In this document: piece by piece, positions 35,045 through 43,501 of the stretch | Position numbering within the stretch: the stretch's first letter is position 1 | How the letters are laid out: every line of letters begins with the position of its first letter | NCBI GenBank assembly: GCA_025359105.1 | Contig: JANYHK010000027.1 | Coordinates: 62,001-126,000, forward strand | Direction: 5' to 3' | From: Myxococcales bacterium | GTDB lineage: Bacteria; Myxococcota_A; Polyangia; Polyangiales; Polyangiaceae | Length of the DNA stretch: 64,000 nt | Notes under the pieces: generated by a model | The model's input: the letters and a program-made list of their open reading frames with translations, nothing else | Databases searched by the model: none | What the model was told of the DNA's origin: nothing | Program-made: the position numbers and the translations under genes

Positions 35045-35560
35045 CTACGGGCAGACGCTGACGCCGCCCGCGTGGCCGCAGTGCGGGACCTGGTTGCCGC
35101 CCGCGGCGTACCCGCAGTGGGTGTTCCGGCACGTGAGGTCCCACGTGCTCTGCGCTTTGCACGCGGCGACGCAGCCTGCGCCCTGCGGCGCCTGCCCCAC
35201 GCAGTTGGCGGTCATGCAGGTGCAGTAGGCCTCGCAGGCGGCCGTGTTTCCGGCGTCGCTTCCCGAGTCTTGCCCGCCGGAGGAGGAGTCCTTGCCCGCG
35301 TCGGTGCCACCGCTGGAGGAACCCGAGCTGCCGCTGGAGCTCGTGCTCCCGCTGGAGCTCGTGCTCCCGCTGGAGCTCGTGCTCCCGCTCGTGCTGCCGC
35401 TGGAGCTCGTGCTCCCGCTCGTGCTGCCGCTGGAGCTCGTGCTGCTCCCGCTGGACGACGAGCTGGAGCCTGCAGGCGTCGTCGATGAGCTCGAGCACGC
35501 CGTGTAAAACACCGCAACGAGGGCGAGCCCGCCGAGGCAAGCGCTTCGCGAAGCCTTCAT
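35045..35560 (-). CDS. Cys-containing lipoprotein with Ser/Gly/Thr repeat linker
   Basis: ATG 35560 follows a perfect AAGGAGG Shine-Dalgarno. The 171-residue product has a signal peptide, a lipobox-like YTAC (Cys about 22) and a tandem repeat (SSSGSTSGSTSS). A C-terminal Cys-rich domain with ten Cys follows (CEAYCTCMTANCVG, CVAACKAQ, CRNTHCGYA, HCGHAGG). Disulfide-stabilised, surface-exposed protein, function unknown. The repeat is encoded by an in-frame tandem array. It is a stand-alone gene. Confidence 0.75.
   Translation of the reverse strand: MKASRSACLGGLALVAVFYTACSSSSTTPAGSSSSSSGSSTSSSGSTSGSTSSSGSTSGSTSSSGSTSSSGSTSSSGSSGSSSGGTDAGKDSSSGGQDSGSDAGNTAACEAYCTCMTANCVGQAPQGAGCVAACKAQSTWDLTCRNTHCGYAAGGNQVPHCGHAGGVSVCP
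35300..35465. repeat. In-gene tandem repeat encoding SSG/STS linker
   Basis: Copies of gctggagctcgtgctccc and related units repeat in tandem. The unit is a multiple of three, so copy-number change alters the lipoprotein linker in frame. It is like the repeat at 2855-2967, but the unit is 18 rather than 9 bases. Confidence 0.8.
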
Positions 35561-35660
35561 GAGAACCTCCTTGGTCGACGAGCTGTCGACGACAACTTGC
35601 ACCAGTTGAGCCTCTTTGGGGCCGGCCGTCCAGCGTCCCGTCGATTCGTGGGGGAGCGCG

Positions 35661-36773
35661 TCACGCCGCGTCGCGGATCTCGCGGTGCTCCTCGCGCAGG
35701 AGCGCGCCGACCGTCTCGGCGTCCTCGATCGACGCGAAGACGGGCACGAGACTCGTCCGGTCCTGCCCGCCGAACGCGCCCATCGGCGCGAGCGCCCGGG
35801 CGCGCGGGCCGTCGAGGACGAGGAACAGATCGGCGAGCGCCCCGACCTTGTCCTTCTGCGGCGCCGCGATGACGTACGCGATGCGTCCGCGATCGAGGTG
35901 CAGCTCCTCGAGCCCGCGGTGAATGAGCACCCGCCTGTTCGTGACGAAGTAGCGCGTCACGCGCGCGAGGCGCGACGGGCGGACGAGCGCGCTGTAGCCC
36001 ACCCCCACCGCCACGGCGACGAGGAGGAGAGCGCCCAGCGCAACGCCGAGCACCAAGAGCGCGATCGCGCTCGGCGGGAGGGCGTGCAAGCGGAGGAGCT
36101 TGGAGAGCGGAGGGATCGCCTTGGCCACCGTCCGGATCGCGGCGAGCGCGAGCACGCTGGCGAGCGCCATCGATATCACGCGGCGCACCGTCCATGGCGA
36201 CGCCATCGGCACCGCCGTCCAGACGACGCGCTCGCCGTCGTCGAGCCGCTGCGCGAGCGCCCGACTCCCACACCCGAGCGAAGCGCCGGGAGTGACGCCG
36301 CGAACGATCGACCAGACCCGATCGGGGGCCTCGACGTCGGAGAGCGTAAGGCTGAGGGTCCGACGCAGCGCGCCGGTGGGGACGGCGCGAACGAGGACGA
36401 GATCGCCGTTCGTCGAGTCAGCCGCGCTCCAGCGAATGAGCGCGTAGCTCACCGCGTCGCGATCGATCATGCGGCGGATGCGCCCACGCCGCCAGATGAC
36501 GTGCTTGTCCGTGATGATGTATTCGACCCCCGAGCGCCACACGAGCGGCAGCCGCCACGCTGCGAGCGCGAGGGTGGCGCACCACGCCGAGAACGCAACC
36601 ATCCCGCCGACGTGAACCTGCAGTGTGCGCCCGAGCACCGCGGCGAAGCAGAGCGTGCTCGCCGCGACGACCACGAGGCACGCCGCCGCCAGCCGATACG
36701 CCAAAGGCACGCGCGCGACCTTCGGACGGCCGCTCCAGATGATCTGCTCGCCGAACAACGAGTCGCGCGCCAT
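35661..36773 (-). CDS. Membrane protein with bacterial PH-like domains
   Basis: The 370-residue protein has four hydrophobic segments. Two are N-terminal (about 25-48 and 58-75) and two are central (about 198-220 and 235-262). Each pair is followed by a beta-rich domain with motifs of YdbS-type bacterial PH domains: EYIITDKHVIWRRG (about 85-98) and RYFVTNRRVLIHRG (about 275-288). The C-terminal half repeats the N-terminal layout, suggesting internal duplication. Ligand unknown. No operon partner. Confidence 0.75.
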   Translation of the reverse strand: MARDSLFGEQIIWSGRPKVARVPLAYRLAAACLVVVAASTLCFAAVLGRTLQVHVGGMVAFSAWCATLALAAWRLPLVWRSGVEYIITDKHVIWRRGRIRRMIDRDAVSYALIRWSAADSTNGDLVLVRAVPTGALRRTLSLTLSDVEAPDRVWSIVRGVTPGASLGCGSRALAQRLDDGERVVWTAVPMASPWTVRRVISMALASVLALAAIRTVAKAIPPLSKLLRLHALPPSAIALLVLGVALGALLLVAVAVGVGYSALVRPSRLARVTRYFVTNRRVLIHRGLEELHLDRGRIAYVIAAPQKDKVGALADLFLVLDGPRARALAPMGAFGGQDRTSLVPVFASIEDAETVGALLREEHREIRDAA

Positions 36774-36896
36774 GAGTGCACTTCTAGCCTGCGCCCGACG
36801 AGTGGCCGTGACAAGGGCACGAGGCCCGACGGATCGGCGCTTGGTGGTGGTGGGTAAGTGAACGACCCCCGGCTCTGCGAGTCCTTGGGTTGCCGA

Positions 36897-37901
36897 TTAC
36901 CGCGGGAACGGACGCGGCGCGACGCGGCGCGTGGGGCCACGCGCACGGGCGCTCTGCACGAACAGATCGCACAGCGCGGGGAAGCCGAGCCCCTCCGCCG
37001 CGGCCTCCTCGGGGTAGAGGCTCGTGGCCGTCATCCCCGGCATCGTGTTCACCTCGAGCAGCGTGATGCGGCCCGCGTCGCCTACGTCGCCAACGACGAA
37101 ATCCGCGCGCGACAGGTCGCGGCAGCCGAGCGCGCGGTGGGCCCGGAGGGCGACGCGCTGCACTTCGGCAGTGAGCTCGCCCAGCGCCGCGGGGCACGTG
37201 TGGACGCTCCGCCCGGGCGCGTACCGCGCCTCGTAGGTGTAGAATGCATCTTTCGGCGAGGCGATCTCCGTGGGCGGCAGCGCCCGCGGCGCCTCGCCGT
37301 GCACATCGAGCACGCCGCAGGTCACCTCGCGACCGCGCGCGAAGTGCTCGACGATCGCGACGTCGTCCAGCTCCCACACCGCCTCGAGTGCGCGCGCGAC
37401 GTCGGAGTCGGGCGCGTCCTCGCTCACGCGCGTCACGCCGATCGCCGAGCCGTGCGACGACGGCTTGATGACCAAGCGCGCCCCGATCTCCTTGCGCGCG
37501 CGGGCAGCCGCGGCAGCCGCGTCGCCGCGGGTGAGCGCGAGGCCTGCGGCGACGGGCAGCCCCTCCTCGGCGAAGATCCGGCGCGCGAGTCGCTTGTCCA
37601 TGGCCAGCGCGCTCGCCAGCACGTTCGACCCGACGTACGGAATCTCCAGGACCTCGAACAGCCCTTGCAGCGCGCCGTCCTCCCCCACCGCGCCGTGCAC
37701 GACGGGAAACGCTATCTCGTAGCCGCCGCCGCGCAGCGACTCCGCGAGGAACGCGTCGAGCTCGAGCCGCGCCACCTGGTGCCCCGCCTCCCCGAGCGCG
37801 CGCGCGACCGCCGTGGCGCCCGCACGGCTCACTTCGGCCTCGCTCGACGGCCCTCCCTGGACGACGGCGATCGAAAGCGGCCGGCTCGCGCGCCCGCTCA
37901 T
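36897..37901 (-). CDS. ddl: D-alanine--D-alanine ligase
   Basis: This is an ATP-grasp ligase making the D-Ala-D-Ala dipeptide of peptidoglycan. The 334-residue protein has the N-terminal VVQGGPSSEAEVS, the ATP-binding KPSSHGSAIGV (about 148-158) and the C-terminal LLEVNTMPGMT. The start at 37901 overlaps the TGA of the deaminase gene (ATGA), so the two are translationally coupled. No mur gene is adjacent. Confidence 0.93.
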   Translation of the reverse strand: MSGRASRPLSIAVVQGGPSSEAEVSRAGATAVARALGEAGHQVARLELDAFLAESLRGGGYEIAFPVVHGAVGEDGALQGLFEVLEIPYVGSNVLASALAMDKRLARRIFAEEGLPVAAGLALTRGDAAAAAARARKEIGARLVIKPSSHGSAIGVTRVSEDAPDSDVARALEAVWELDDVAIVEHFARGREVTCGVLDVHGEAPRALPPTEIASPKDAFYTYEARYAPGRSVHTCPAALGELTAEVQRVALRAHRALGCRDLSRADFVVGDVGDAGRITLLEVNTMPGMTATSLYPEEAAAEGLGFPALCDLFVQSARARGPTRRVAPRPFPR

Positions 37902-38338
37902 GCGCTCTTCGACAGGTCGACGAGCTCGATGCCGATCCGCTGCGAGAACTCGAAGATCTTCTGATCCCGGTAGAACTCGCCGAAGTAGATGCGCCCGATG
38001 CCGGCGTTGGCGATGAGGCGGAAGCACCCCCAGCACGGCGACGCCGTGACGTAGATGCCCGCCGCGTCGATGCGCACGCCGTTCTTCGCGGCCTGGACGA
38101 TCGCGTTGGCCTCGGCGTGCACCGTGCGGACGCAGTGGCCCTCTTCCATCAAGTGCCCCTCCTCGTCGCAGTGGGGCAGGCCACGGATGGAACCGTTGTA
38201 GCCGGTCGCGAGGATCGACTTGTCGCGCACGATGACGGCGCCGACGTGCTTCCGGTCGCACGTCGAGCGGGTGCCCACCTCCTTCGCGATGTTCATGAAG
38301 TACTCGTCCCAGGACGCTCGGGGGGTGGCGCGGCTCAT
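37898..38338 (-). CDS. dCMP deaminase (ComEB-type)
   Basis: The 146-residue protein deaminates dCMP to dUMP for thymidylate supply. Zinc-site residues are clear: HAEANAI (74-80, catalytic E76) and PCWGC (101-105, C102 and C105). An additional Cys/His segment, CDRK and HCDEEGH, matches the second metal site seen in dCMP deaminases. It overlaps ddl by ATGA. A 51-base gap separates it from the divergent 38390 gene. Confidence 0.9.
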   Translation of the reverse strand: MSRATPRASWDEYFMNIAKEVGTRSTCDRKHVGAVIVRDKSILATGYNGSIRGLPHCDEEGHLMEEGHCVRTVHAEANAIVQAAKNGVRIDAAGIYVTASPCWGCFRLIANAGIGRIYFGEFYRDQKIFEFSQRIGIELVDLSKSA

Positions 38339-38347
38339 GCTGGCGGA

Positions 38348-38378
38348 TTGCTACCACGCGCGCCCCGTCCTCTACTAT
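38348..38378 (+). promoter_or_regulatory. Candidate promoter of the 38390 gene
   Basis: TTGCTA (38348-38353) and TACTAT (38373-38378) are 19 bases apart, which is a little long for a sigma70 promoter. The start codon is 12 bases further on. There is no clear Shine-Dalgarno other than AAGGG. Confidence 0.3.
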
Positions 38379-38389
38379 CCTGAAGGGCG

Positions 38390-39343
38390 ATGCGACCCTC
38401 GCGCTTCATGGCCACCCTCGTCGCATGTGCGCTCCTCGGGACGAGCCCGGCCGCGCTGGCCCTCGAACCGTGGACGGCGCCGTTCTTCGCTGCCCCGAAA
38501 GGCCCGAAGCCCCCGACCGCGCCGCCCCCCGCCGACGTCGAGACCGCCGAGCAGCTGTTCGGCAAGCTCGAGTTCGACGACGCGAACAAGGTCGCCGAGC
38601 GCGTCGTGAAGCAGCGCGGCCTGTCGCACGACCAGCTCGTGCGGATCTACAAGGTCCTCGCCACGACGCACGCGTTCCTCGATCACGAGGATCCGGCGCG
38701 CGAGGCGTTCATCCTCCTCATGACGTACGAGCCGGAGTACCAGGTCGATCCCAATCAGGGCCCCAAGGTCACGACCCCGTTCTTCGAGGCGCGCGGCTTC
38801 TGGCGTGCGCAGTCGGGCAAGCCTGGCATCGAGGTCGCCGCCACGCTGCGCGCGCAGGAGCCCGGCGTCCTGCGCGTGACGACGCGGGATCCGACGCACA
38901 TCGTCAAGAAGGTGTCGGTCGGCTACCGCTTCACCTCGTCGGGCGATTTCATCACGTCGCAGGTCGCCGTCGGGGCCAGCGTACAGGTCGATCTCCCCAT
39001 CCCGCCGCCCGGCAAGTCGCGCGTGGAATACTACGCGCAGGCGCTCGACGATCGCGACGACGTCGCGTTCGAAGCTGGCAACCCGCAGGCGCCGAAGACG
39101 GCGCTCGTCGACACGCAGGTCGCCGTCCCCACGCCACCGGCAGGCGGCGTGGGAAGCAAGGACGGCGGCGACAAGGGCGGCGGCGGCGTGCTCTCGAGCC
39201 CTGTGTTCTGGACGATCGCCGCCATCGTCGTCGTGGGCGGCGCCGCCGGCGCCTATTTCGCCCTGCGCCCGCGCGACGCCGCGGCGCCGACCCAAGCGTC
39301 CCTCGCGCCGGCGCTCCAGTGCGGCGCCGCCAGGTGCAACTGA
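38390..39343 (+). CDS. Secreted/TM protein of unknown function
   Basis: The 317-residue protein has an N-terminal signal peptide (MATLVACALLGTSPAALA). A helical region of TPR-like type follows (ETAEQLFGKLEFDDANKVAE ... IYKVLATTHAFL, about 50-105), then a beta domain (VGYRFTSSGDFITSQ). A Gly/Lys-rich linker and a single C-terminal membrane helix (SPVFWTIAAIVVVGGAAGAYFAL, about 266-290) complete it. This resembles the TPR/TM protein at 8309-9265 in layout but not in sequence detail. Function unknown. It converges on a kinase gene. Confidence 0.72.
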   Translation: MRPSRFMATLVACALLGTSPAALALEPWTAPFFAAPKGPKPPTAPPPADVETAEQLFGKLEFDDANKVAERVVKQRGLSHDQLVRIYKVLATTHAFLDHEDPAREAFILLMTYEPEYQVDPNQGPKVTTPFFEARGFWRAQSGKPGIEVAATLRAQEPGVLRVTTRDPTHIVKKVSVGYRFTSSGDFITSQVAVGASVQVDLPIPPPGKSRVEYYAQALDDRDDVAFEAGNPQAPKTALVDTQVAVPTPPAGGVGSKDGGDKGGGGVLSSPVFWTIAAIVVVGGAAGAYFALRPRDAAAPTQASLAPALQCGAARCN

Positions 39344-39427
39344 CGTCGCAGCGGAACGCCGCAATGCACCGCGGCGACGGAACGCCGCAGCGGGCTGCGC
39401 AACGCACGCCGCAACGGAGCGCGAAGA
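39344..39427. repeat. GGAACGCCGCA direct repeat between converging genes
   Basis: cggaacgccgca occurs at 39352-39363 and 39378-39389, with other related gcaacg copies near. The 84-base gap has no gene and no clear terminator. It is probably a simple degenerate repeat. Confidence 0.4.
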
Positions 39428-41380
39428 CTACTTCAGGCCGAGGCTGCGGCTGAAAGTCTCACCGCTCTTGATCGTCACCGTGTAGTTCTGCTTGATTCCC
39501 TGGTCGGGGTTCTCGAGCGTGAGGACGTGCGTGCCCGGCGTGAGCGACAGCTTGACGAGCGGCGTCGTCCCGAGCGCGCGGCCGCCTTCGGACACCTTGG
39601 TGAAGGGGTAGGTCTGCAGCGTCAGGAAGCCTGGATCGTCGGACGCCGGCGTCACCGTGGTCGTCGGGGGCGGAGGCGGGGGCGGCGGCGGTACCCGGTG
39701 GGTGTTCGTCGGATGGGGCGGCGGCTTCCGCCCGGTCGTGGTCGGCGTCGCCAGCGGCGTGTCGGTCGGCGTCGGCGGCGCGGACGCGGTCGGCGCGTTG
39801 GTGGCGAGGAGGGACGACGCCGAGGGGTCGGCGGTGACGCTCGACGGGGCCGTCGTGACAGAGGTGGTGGACGCCGACGGGCTGGTACCGAGGGGCACCG
39901 ACGAGTCGACGGTCGCGACGGGATTCGACTTGACGTGGGGCCGGAGCAGCAACGCGAGCGTGACGAGGAATCCCAAGCCGAGCAGCAGCGCCACGACGAG
40001 CAGCGCGGCGCGCCCCCCACCGCCCTGCTGCTGCGGCTGTTGCGGCGCGAGCCCGTGGAACTGCGAGGGATGCGTCTGCGGCGGGTGCGAGTGCGAATGC
40101 ATCGGCGGCATCACCGACGACACCTGGCTCGACTGCGTCATCGCCGCTTGCGAATGCGGATGCGGCGGCATCTGCTGCTGCGACGGGTCGGCCATGGGTG
40201 GCGGCGGCGCGGAGATGACGCCGCTGCCGCTGCCACTGCCGCCGAGGCGCAGGAGCTTCGTGTTGCCGTTTTGCTCGAGCCGCTTCAGCGAATCGGCAGT
40301 GAGGGCCTGCAGCTCACCGGTGGTGCTCGCCGTCGCGACGACCGCCATGTGCGTCTGGATCTGCCGCTGCACTTCCTCGCGCAGGCGCAGGAACATGCCG
40401 CCGATGACGCGACCCACCTCGTCCTGCTTCACCATTCGGCCGGTCGAGTTGATCCACGTCTCGAGCGCGTCGCGCATCTCCGCGCCGCTCTGGAAGCGCT
40501 TGGCCGGCTCCTTCTCGAGCGCCTTGGCGACGATCGCGTCGAGCCCCGGGTCGATCTCCGGCATCACGCTCGACACGCGCGGGATTGGCACGTTCATGAG
40601 GCGGTGCAGCGTGTTCGCCGCGCTGTCCCCGGTCATCAAGCGCTGCTGGGTCAAGAGCTCCCAGAGGACGATGCCCATCGCGAAGATGTCGGCGCGCGCG
40701 TCGATGGGGCCGCCCATCGCCTGCTCCGGCGCCATGTACGCGACCTTGCCTTTGAGGACTCCGACCTCGGTCTCCGTCGAGCTCAGCGCCGCCTTCGCGA
40801 TGCCGAAGTCGACGAGCTTCACGTGGCCGTCGTACGTCGCGAAGATGTTGTGGGGACTGACGTCGCGATGGATGATGTTGAGCGGGCGTCCGTCGTAGTC
40901 GCGGAGCTCGTGGGCGTGGTGGAGGCCGGAGACGGCGTCGGCGATCATGCGCGCGCAGTACACCGGGTCGATCTTCTCGCCTCGCTTCGCCGCCTCCTTG
41001 ATGACCTTGTTGAGGGACTGCCCCTCGAGATATTCCATCGCGATGAAGTAGATGCCGTGGTGCTCGCCTACCTCGTAGGTGTGGACCACGTTGGGGTGGT
41101 TCAGGCGGGCGGCGAGGCGGGCCTCGTCGAGGAACATCTGCCGGAAGGCGGCCTCCTCGGCCAGAGCGGGGCGAAGGCGCTTGATGACCACGAGCTTGTT
41201 GAAGCCCATCGGCCCGCGGGAGACCGCGAGGAACACGTCCGCCATCCCGCCGCGCCCGAGCGAAGCGAAAAGCTGGTACTTGCCGAAAGAGAAGGCTGCC
41301 GCCGTGTTGGAGCCGGATCGCAGCCCTTCGACGTTCGTTCCGCCGTCCTCGGCTTGCTGGCTTTTGCCCGCCCCAAGCAT
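39428..41380 (-). CDS. Transmembrane Ser/Thr protein kinase with C-terminal PEGA domain
   Basis: The 650-residue protein is a complete kinase: GRGGMADVF (42-50), K67 (VVIKR), HRDVSPHN (171-178), DFG (191-193) and APEQ. A His/Gln-rich cytoplasmic linker (HSHSHPPQTHPSQFHG, about 428-443) precedes the membrane helix (about 458-480). The outer part has Ser/Thr/Pro-rich sequence and a PEGA domain (about 580-650; LGTTPLVKLSLTPGTHVLTLENP). PEGA domains bind or sense envelope components in myxobacterial kinases, but the ligand is unknown. No co-transcribed partner is apparent. Confidence 0.93.
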   Translation of the reverse strand: MLGAGKSQQAEDGGTNVEGLRSGSNTAAAFSFGKYQLFASLGRGGMADVFLAVSRGPMGFNKLVVIKRLRPALAEEAAFRQMFLDEARLAARLNHPNVVHTYEVGEHHGIYFIAMEYLEGQSLNKVIKEAAKRGEKIDPVYCARMIADAVSGLHHAHELRDYDGRPLNIIHRDVSPHNIFATYDGHVKLVDFGIAKAALSSTETEVGVLKGKVAYMAPEQAMGGPIDARADIFAMGIVLWELLTQQRLMTGDSAANTLHRLMNVPIPRVSSVMPEIDPGLDAIVAKALEKEPAKRFQSGAEMRDALETWINSTGRMVKQDEVGRVIGGMFLRLREEVQRQIQTHMAVVATASTTGELQALTADSLKRLEQNGNTKLLRLGGSGSGSGVISAPPPPMADPSQQQMPPHPHSQAAMTQSSQVSSVMPPMHSHSHPPQTHPSQFHGLAPQQPQQQGGGGRAALLVVALLLGLGFLVTLALLLRPHVKSNPVATVDSSVPLGTSPSASTTSVTTAPSSVTADPSASSLLATNAPTASAPPTPTDTPLATPTTTGRKPPPHPTNTHRVPPPPPPPPPTTTVTPASDDPGFLTLQTYPFTKVSEGGRALGTTPLVKLSLTPGTHVLTLENPDQGIKQNYTVTIKSGETFSRSLGLK

Positions 41381-41522
41381 CCCACATATGGACTATCCGC
41401 CCGTGCACGGCGGGTCAAGGTGAGCAGCCACAGACACCGGGAATTTCAGCGAGTTTTGCGAACGAAGCTCGGCGCCCGTCCCTGCGTACAACGCGCCCGC
41501 GGTCCACGCGCCTCGCTCTCGC

Positions 41523-42728
41523 CTACCTCGTCGGAGCAGGCGTCGTCGTCGCTCCCGAGGCTTCGGCGGCGGACCACGCGAACTTGTCGACGAGCACCGT
41601 GGAGTCGAGGCTGCCGTCGCCCGAGTCCCAGATGGCGAGGCGGAGCGTGATCGTGTCGCCGGCCTTCACCGGCGCCGTCGTCTGGAGCCAGCCGGTGGCG
41701 GCGCTGCTGTCGAAGCCGGTGCCGGACAGGCTCGAGGGGCCGAGCGGACAGGTGAACGTCTTGCCCTTGATCGTCTGCCCGACGCAGACCTGAAGGAGGC
41801 TGTTGTTCACGCTGATCGCGTTGCCGTCCTGGTCGAACGCGATGTTCCCGTCGGGAAGGTGCGGCACCTGCGGCGTCAACATTGCCACGTAGAAATCGTT
41901 GAATTCGCTGCAGATGTAGTCGGGGAACTCGTAGGTGAAGAAGTTCTCCTGGAACGTGAAGCTCTTCGCGTTCGTCGGCACGCGAATCGTTAGCTCGAGC
42001 GCCGCGCCGTCCTGCGCGCCGCCGGTGCGGACGCCGCGGCAGGCCGGCGACTCCTTGGGGTAGCCCGCGGGCGTGCCCGACCGGTAGCCCTTGTCCCAGC
42101 CGCTGACGTCCTTGTAGCCCGGATCGTTCGGCGCGCGCGCCGTGCCGCTCGAGAGCGCGAGCATCGTCGCGCCTTCCTGCGGTTTGTTGGCGCCGAAGGC
42201 CTTGAGCAGACCGTGGCCGATCGGATCCGGGAGCGCATTGCCGTCGGGGGTCACGTATTTCGCCGAGAGGACGCCCCACGTCTTGTTCCGGCCCGTCCCC
42301 TTCGCGTCCGCTGCCTTGCAGAGACCCAGCGCGCGCGCCGCGTCCATCGCGTCCGTCGAGCCGAGCGTGAGCGTCGCATCGCACGAGGCACCGTCGTCGT
42401 CGACCTTGCCGTTGCAGTCTTCGTCCTTGCCGTCGCCGGGGACGTCGAACGCGCCGGGGTTCACGTTGGGGTCGCAGTCGTTGCAGTCGCCGTCGGCGCT
42501 GGAGAAGCCGTCGCCGTCGTGATCGGTGGCGTCGGAGAACGCGCACGCGCCCGCTTGACCGGCGTCGCCGCCTCCGAGGAGGGTTCCGCCGCCGTTGTCG
42601 CCTGCGCCACCGTCACCGCCCGCCGCATGCTTCGTGCCCGCCGATTCGAAGCCGGAGCCGGATTTCGATCCGGAGCAGCCCATCATCGACAAGAGCAGTG
42701 TCGCCGACACGACACGCGCTCGCTTCAT
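41523..42728 (-). CDS. Secreted lipoprotein with MopE/choice-of-anchor-L features
   Basis: The 401-residue protein has a signal peptide with lipobox SMMGC (Cys18). A Gly-rich linker comes next. Then there is a Asp/Asn/Cys repeat typical of MopE or thrombospondin-type calcium sites (DHDGDGFSSADGDCNDCD). A choice-of-anchor-L-like domain follows (FFTYEFPDYICSEFNDFY, about 267-284). The start at 42728 has a GGAGACGAGC spacing. METSMK at 42740 is an alternative. Probably a calcium-stabilised surface protein. Ligand unknown. Confidence 0.75.
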   Translation of the reverse strand: MKRARVVSATLLLSMMGCSGSKSGSGFESAGTKHAAGGDGGAGDNGGGTLLGGGDAGQAGACAFSDATDHDGDGFSSADGDCNDCDPNVNPGAFDVPGDGKDEDCNGKVDDDGASCDATLTLGSTDAMDAARALGLCKAADAKGTGRNKTWGVLSAKYVTPDGNALPDPIGHGLLKAFGANKPQEGATMLALSSGTARAPNDPGYKDVSGWDKGYRSGTPAGYPKESPACRGVRTGGAQDGAALELTIRVPTNAKSFTFQENFFTYEFPDYICSEFNDFYVAMLTPQVPHLPDGNIAFDQDGNAISVNNSLLQVCVGQTIKGKTFTCPLGPSSLSGTGFDSSAATGWLQTTAPVKAGDTITLRLAIWDSGDGSLDSTVLVDKFAWSAAEASGATTTPAPTR

Positions 42729-42940
42729 GCTCGTCTCCATGGCAACCCCAGAAGGTCGGGGGCAGCTTTTCTCGCACGAGGCGCGCCCTTCGCCCGGCAT
42801 TTCCACGGTTGAGACGCGAAGATTAGCTTTTGAAGGAGGTCCGCCTACGTGGCCTCACCCTGAGCCGCTGGCGGTCGATGTCTGGGAAGGTGACCACGAA
42901 CGGGTTTATCTCTGGTCCGGTGTGGATTAAGACCTTGGGG

Positions 42941-43501
42941 ATGAGCACGATCGCAACAGCAAGAAAGACGCCGAGATGGGAGATCGCTGCGGCGGTGCTC
43001 TTGGCCTTCTCTGCGGCGTCCCTCGCGGGGGCGCTGGCGTTCGCGGACGAGCAGCGGACGACGGCGGCGATCCTGGATGGCCTCGAGCGGGAACCGGCGA
43101 CGAAAGCCGTGACCCAGGATCAGGTGAAGCGCGCGCGCGATGCGATGGAACGCGCGGGGCGCATGCGCACTGCGGGCGACGAGACCCACGCGAGGCAGGC
43201 CGACGCCCTGGCGCGCGCGTGGGCCGATGCCGCCGAAGATCTCGCGCGTGCGGCGGAGGCCGAGGCCAAGGCCGCGGCGGCGCGGCGCGGCGCGCTCGAT
43301 GCGGGCGCGCACGCCGACCGCGAGCGCGCCCTCCTGGAGGAGGGCATCGCGCGCAACGGCAGGCTCCGGGCCTTGCTCGAGCAGACGACGCGCGAGAAGA
43401 CGGCGGTCCCGTCGCGGACGGCGCCCCTGGCCGGCGCGGCGGGCGATGCGGGCGCAAAGCGGCCCAACGCCAGCCCCTCCGACGCCGGGAGCGACCGATG
43501 A
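42941..43501 (+). CDS. Membrane-anchored coiled-coil protein
   Basis: The 186-residue protein starts at ATG 42941. In-frame ATG 42878 and TTG 42830 are alternatives. A short basic head is followed by one membrane helix (about 15-36; AAAVLLAFSAASLAGALAF), then an Ala/Arg/Glu-rich helical coiled-coil region. Its TGA overlaps the next gene's ATG as ATGA. It is the first of a three-gene envelope cluster. The 212-base upstream gap holds an AAGGAGG sequence at 42833-42839 with no good start after it. Confidence 0.65.
   Translation: MSTIATARKTPRWEIAAAVLLAFSAASLAGALAFADEQRTTAAILDGLEREPATKAVTQDQVKRARDAMERAGRMRTAGDETHARQADALARAWADAAEDLARAAEAEAKAAAARRGALDAGAHADRERALLEEGIARNGRLRALLEQTTREKTAVPSRTAPLAGAAGDAGAKRPNASPSDAGSDR

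Noticed and set aside
42849-42863. Short leader peptide after AAGGAGG at 42833
   Set aside because: The GTG there gives only four codons before a stop, and no attenuator or regulatory codons follow.
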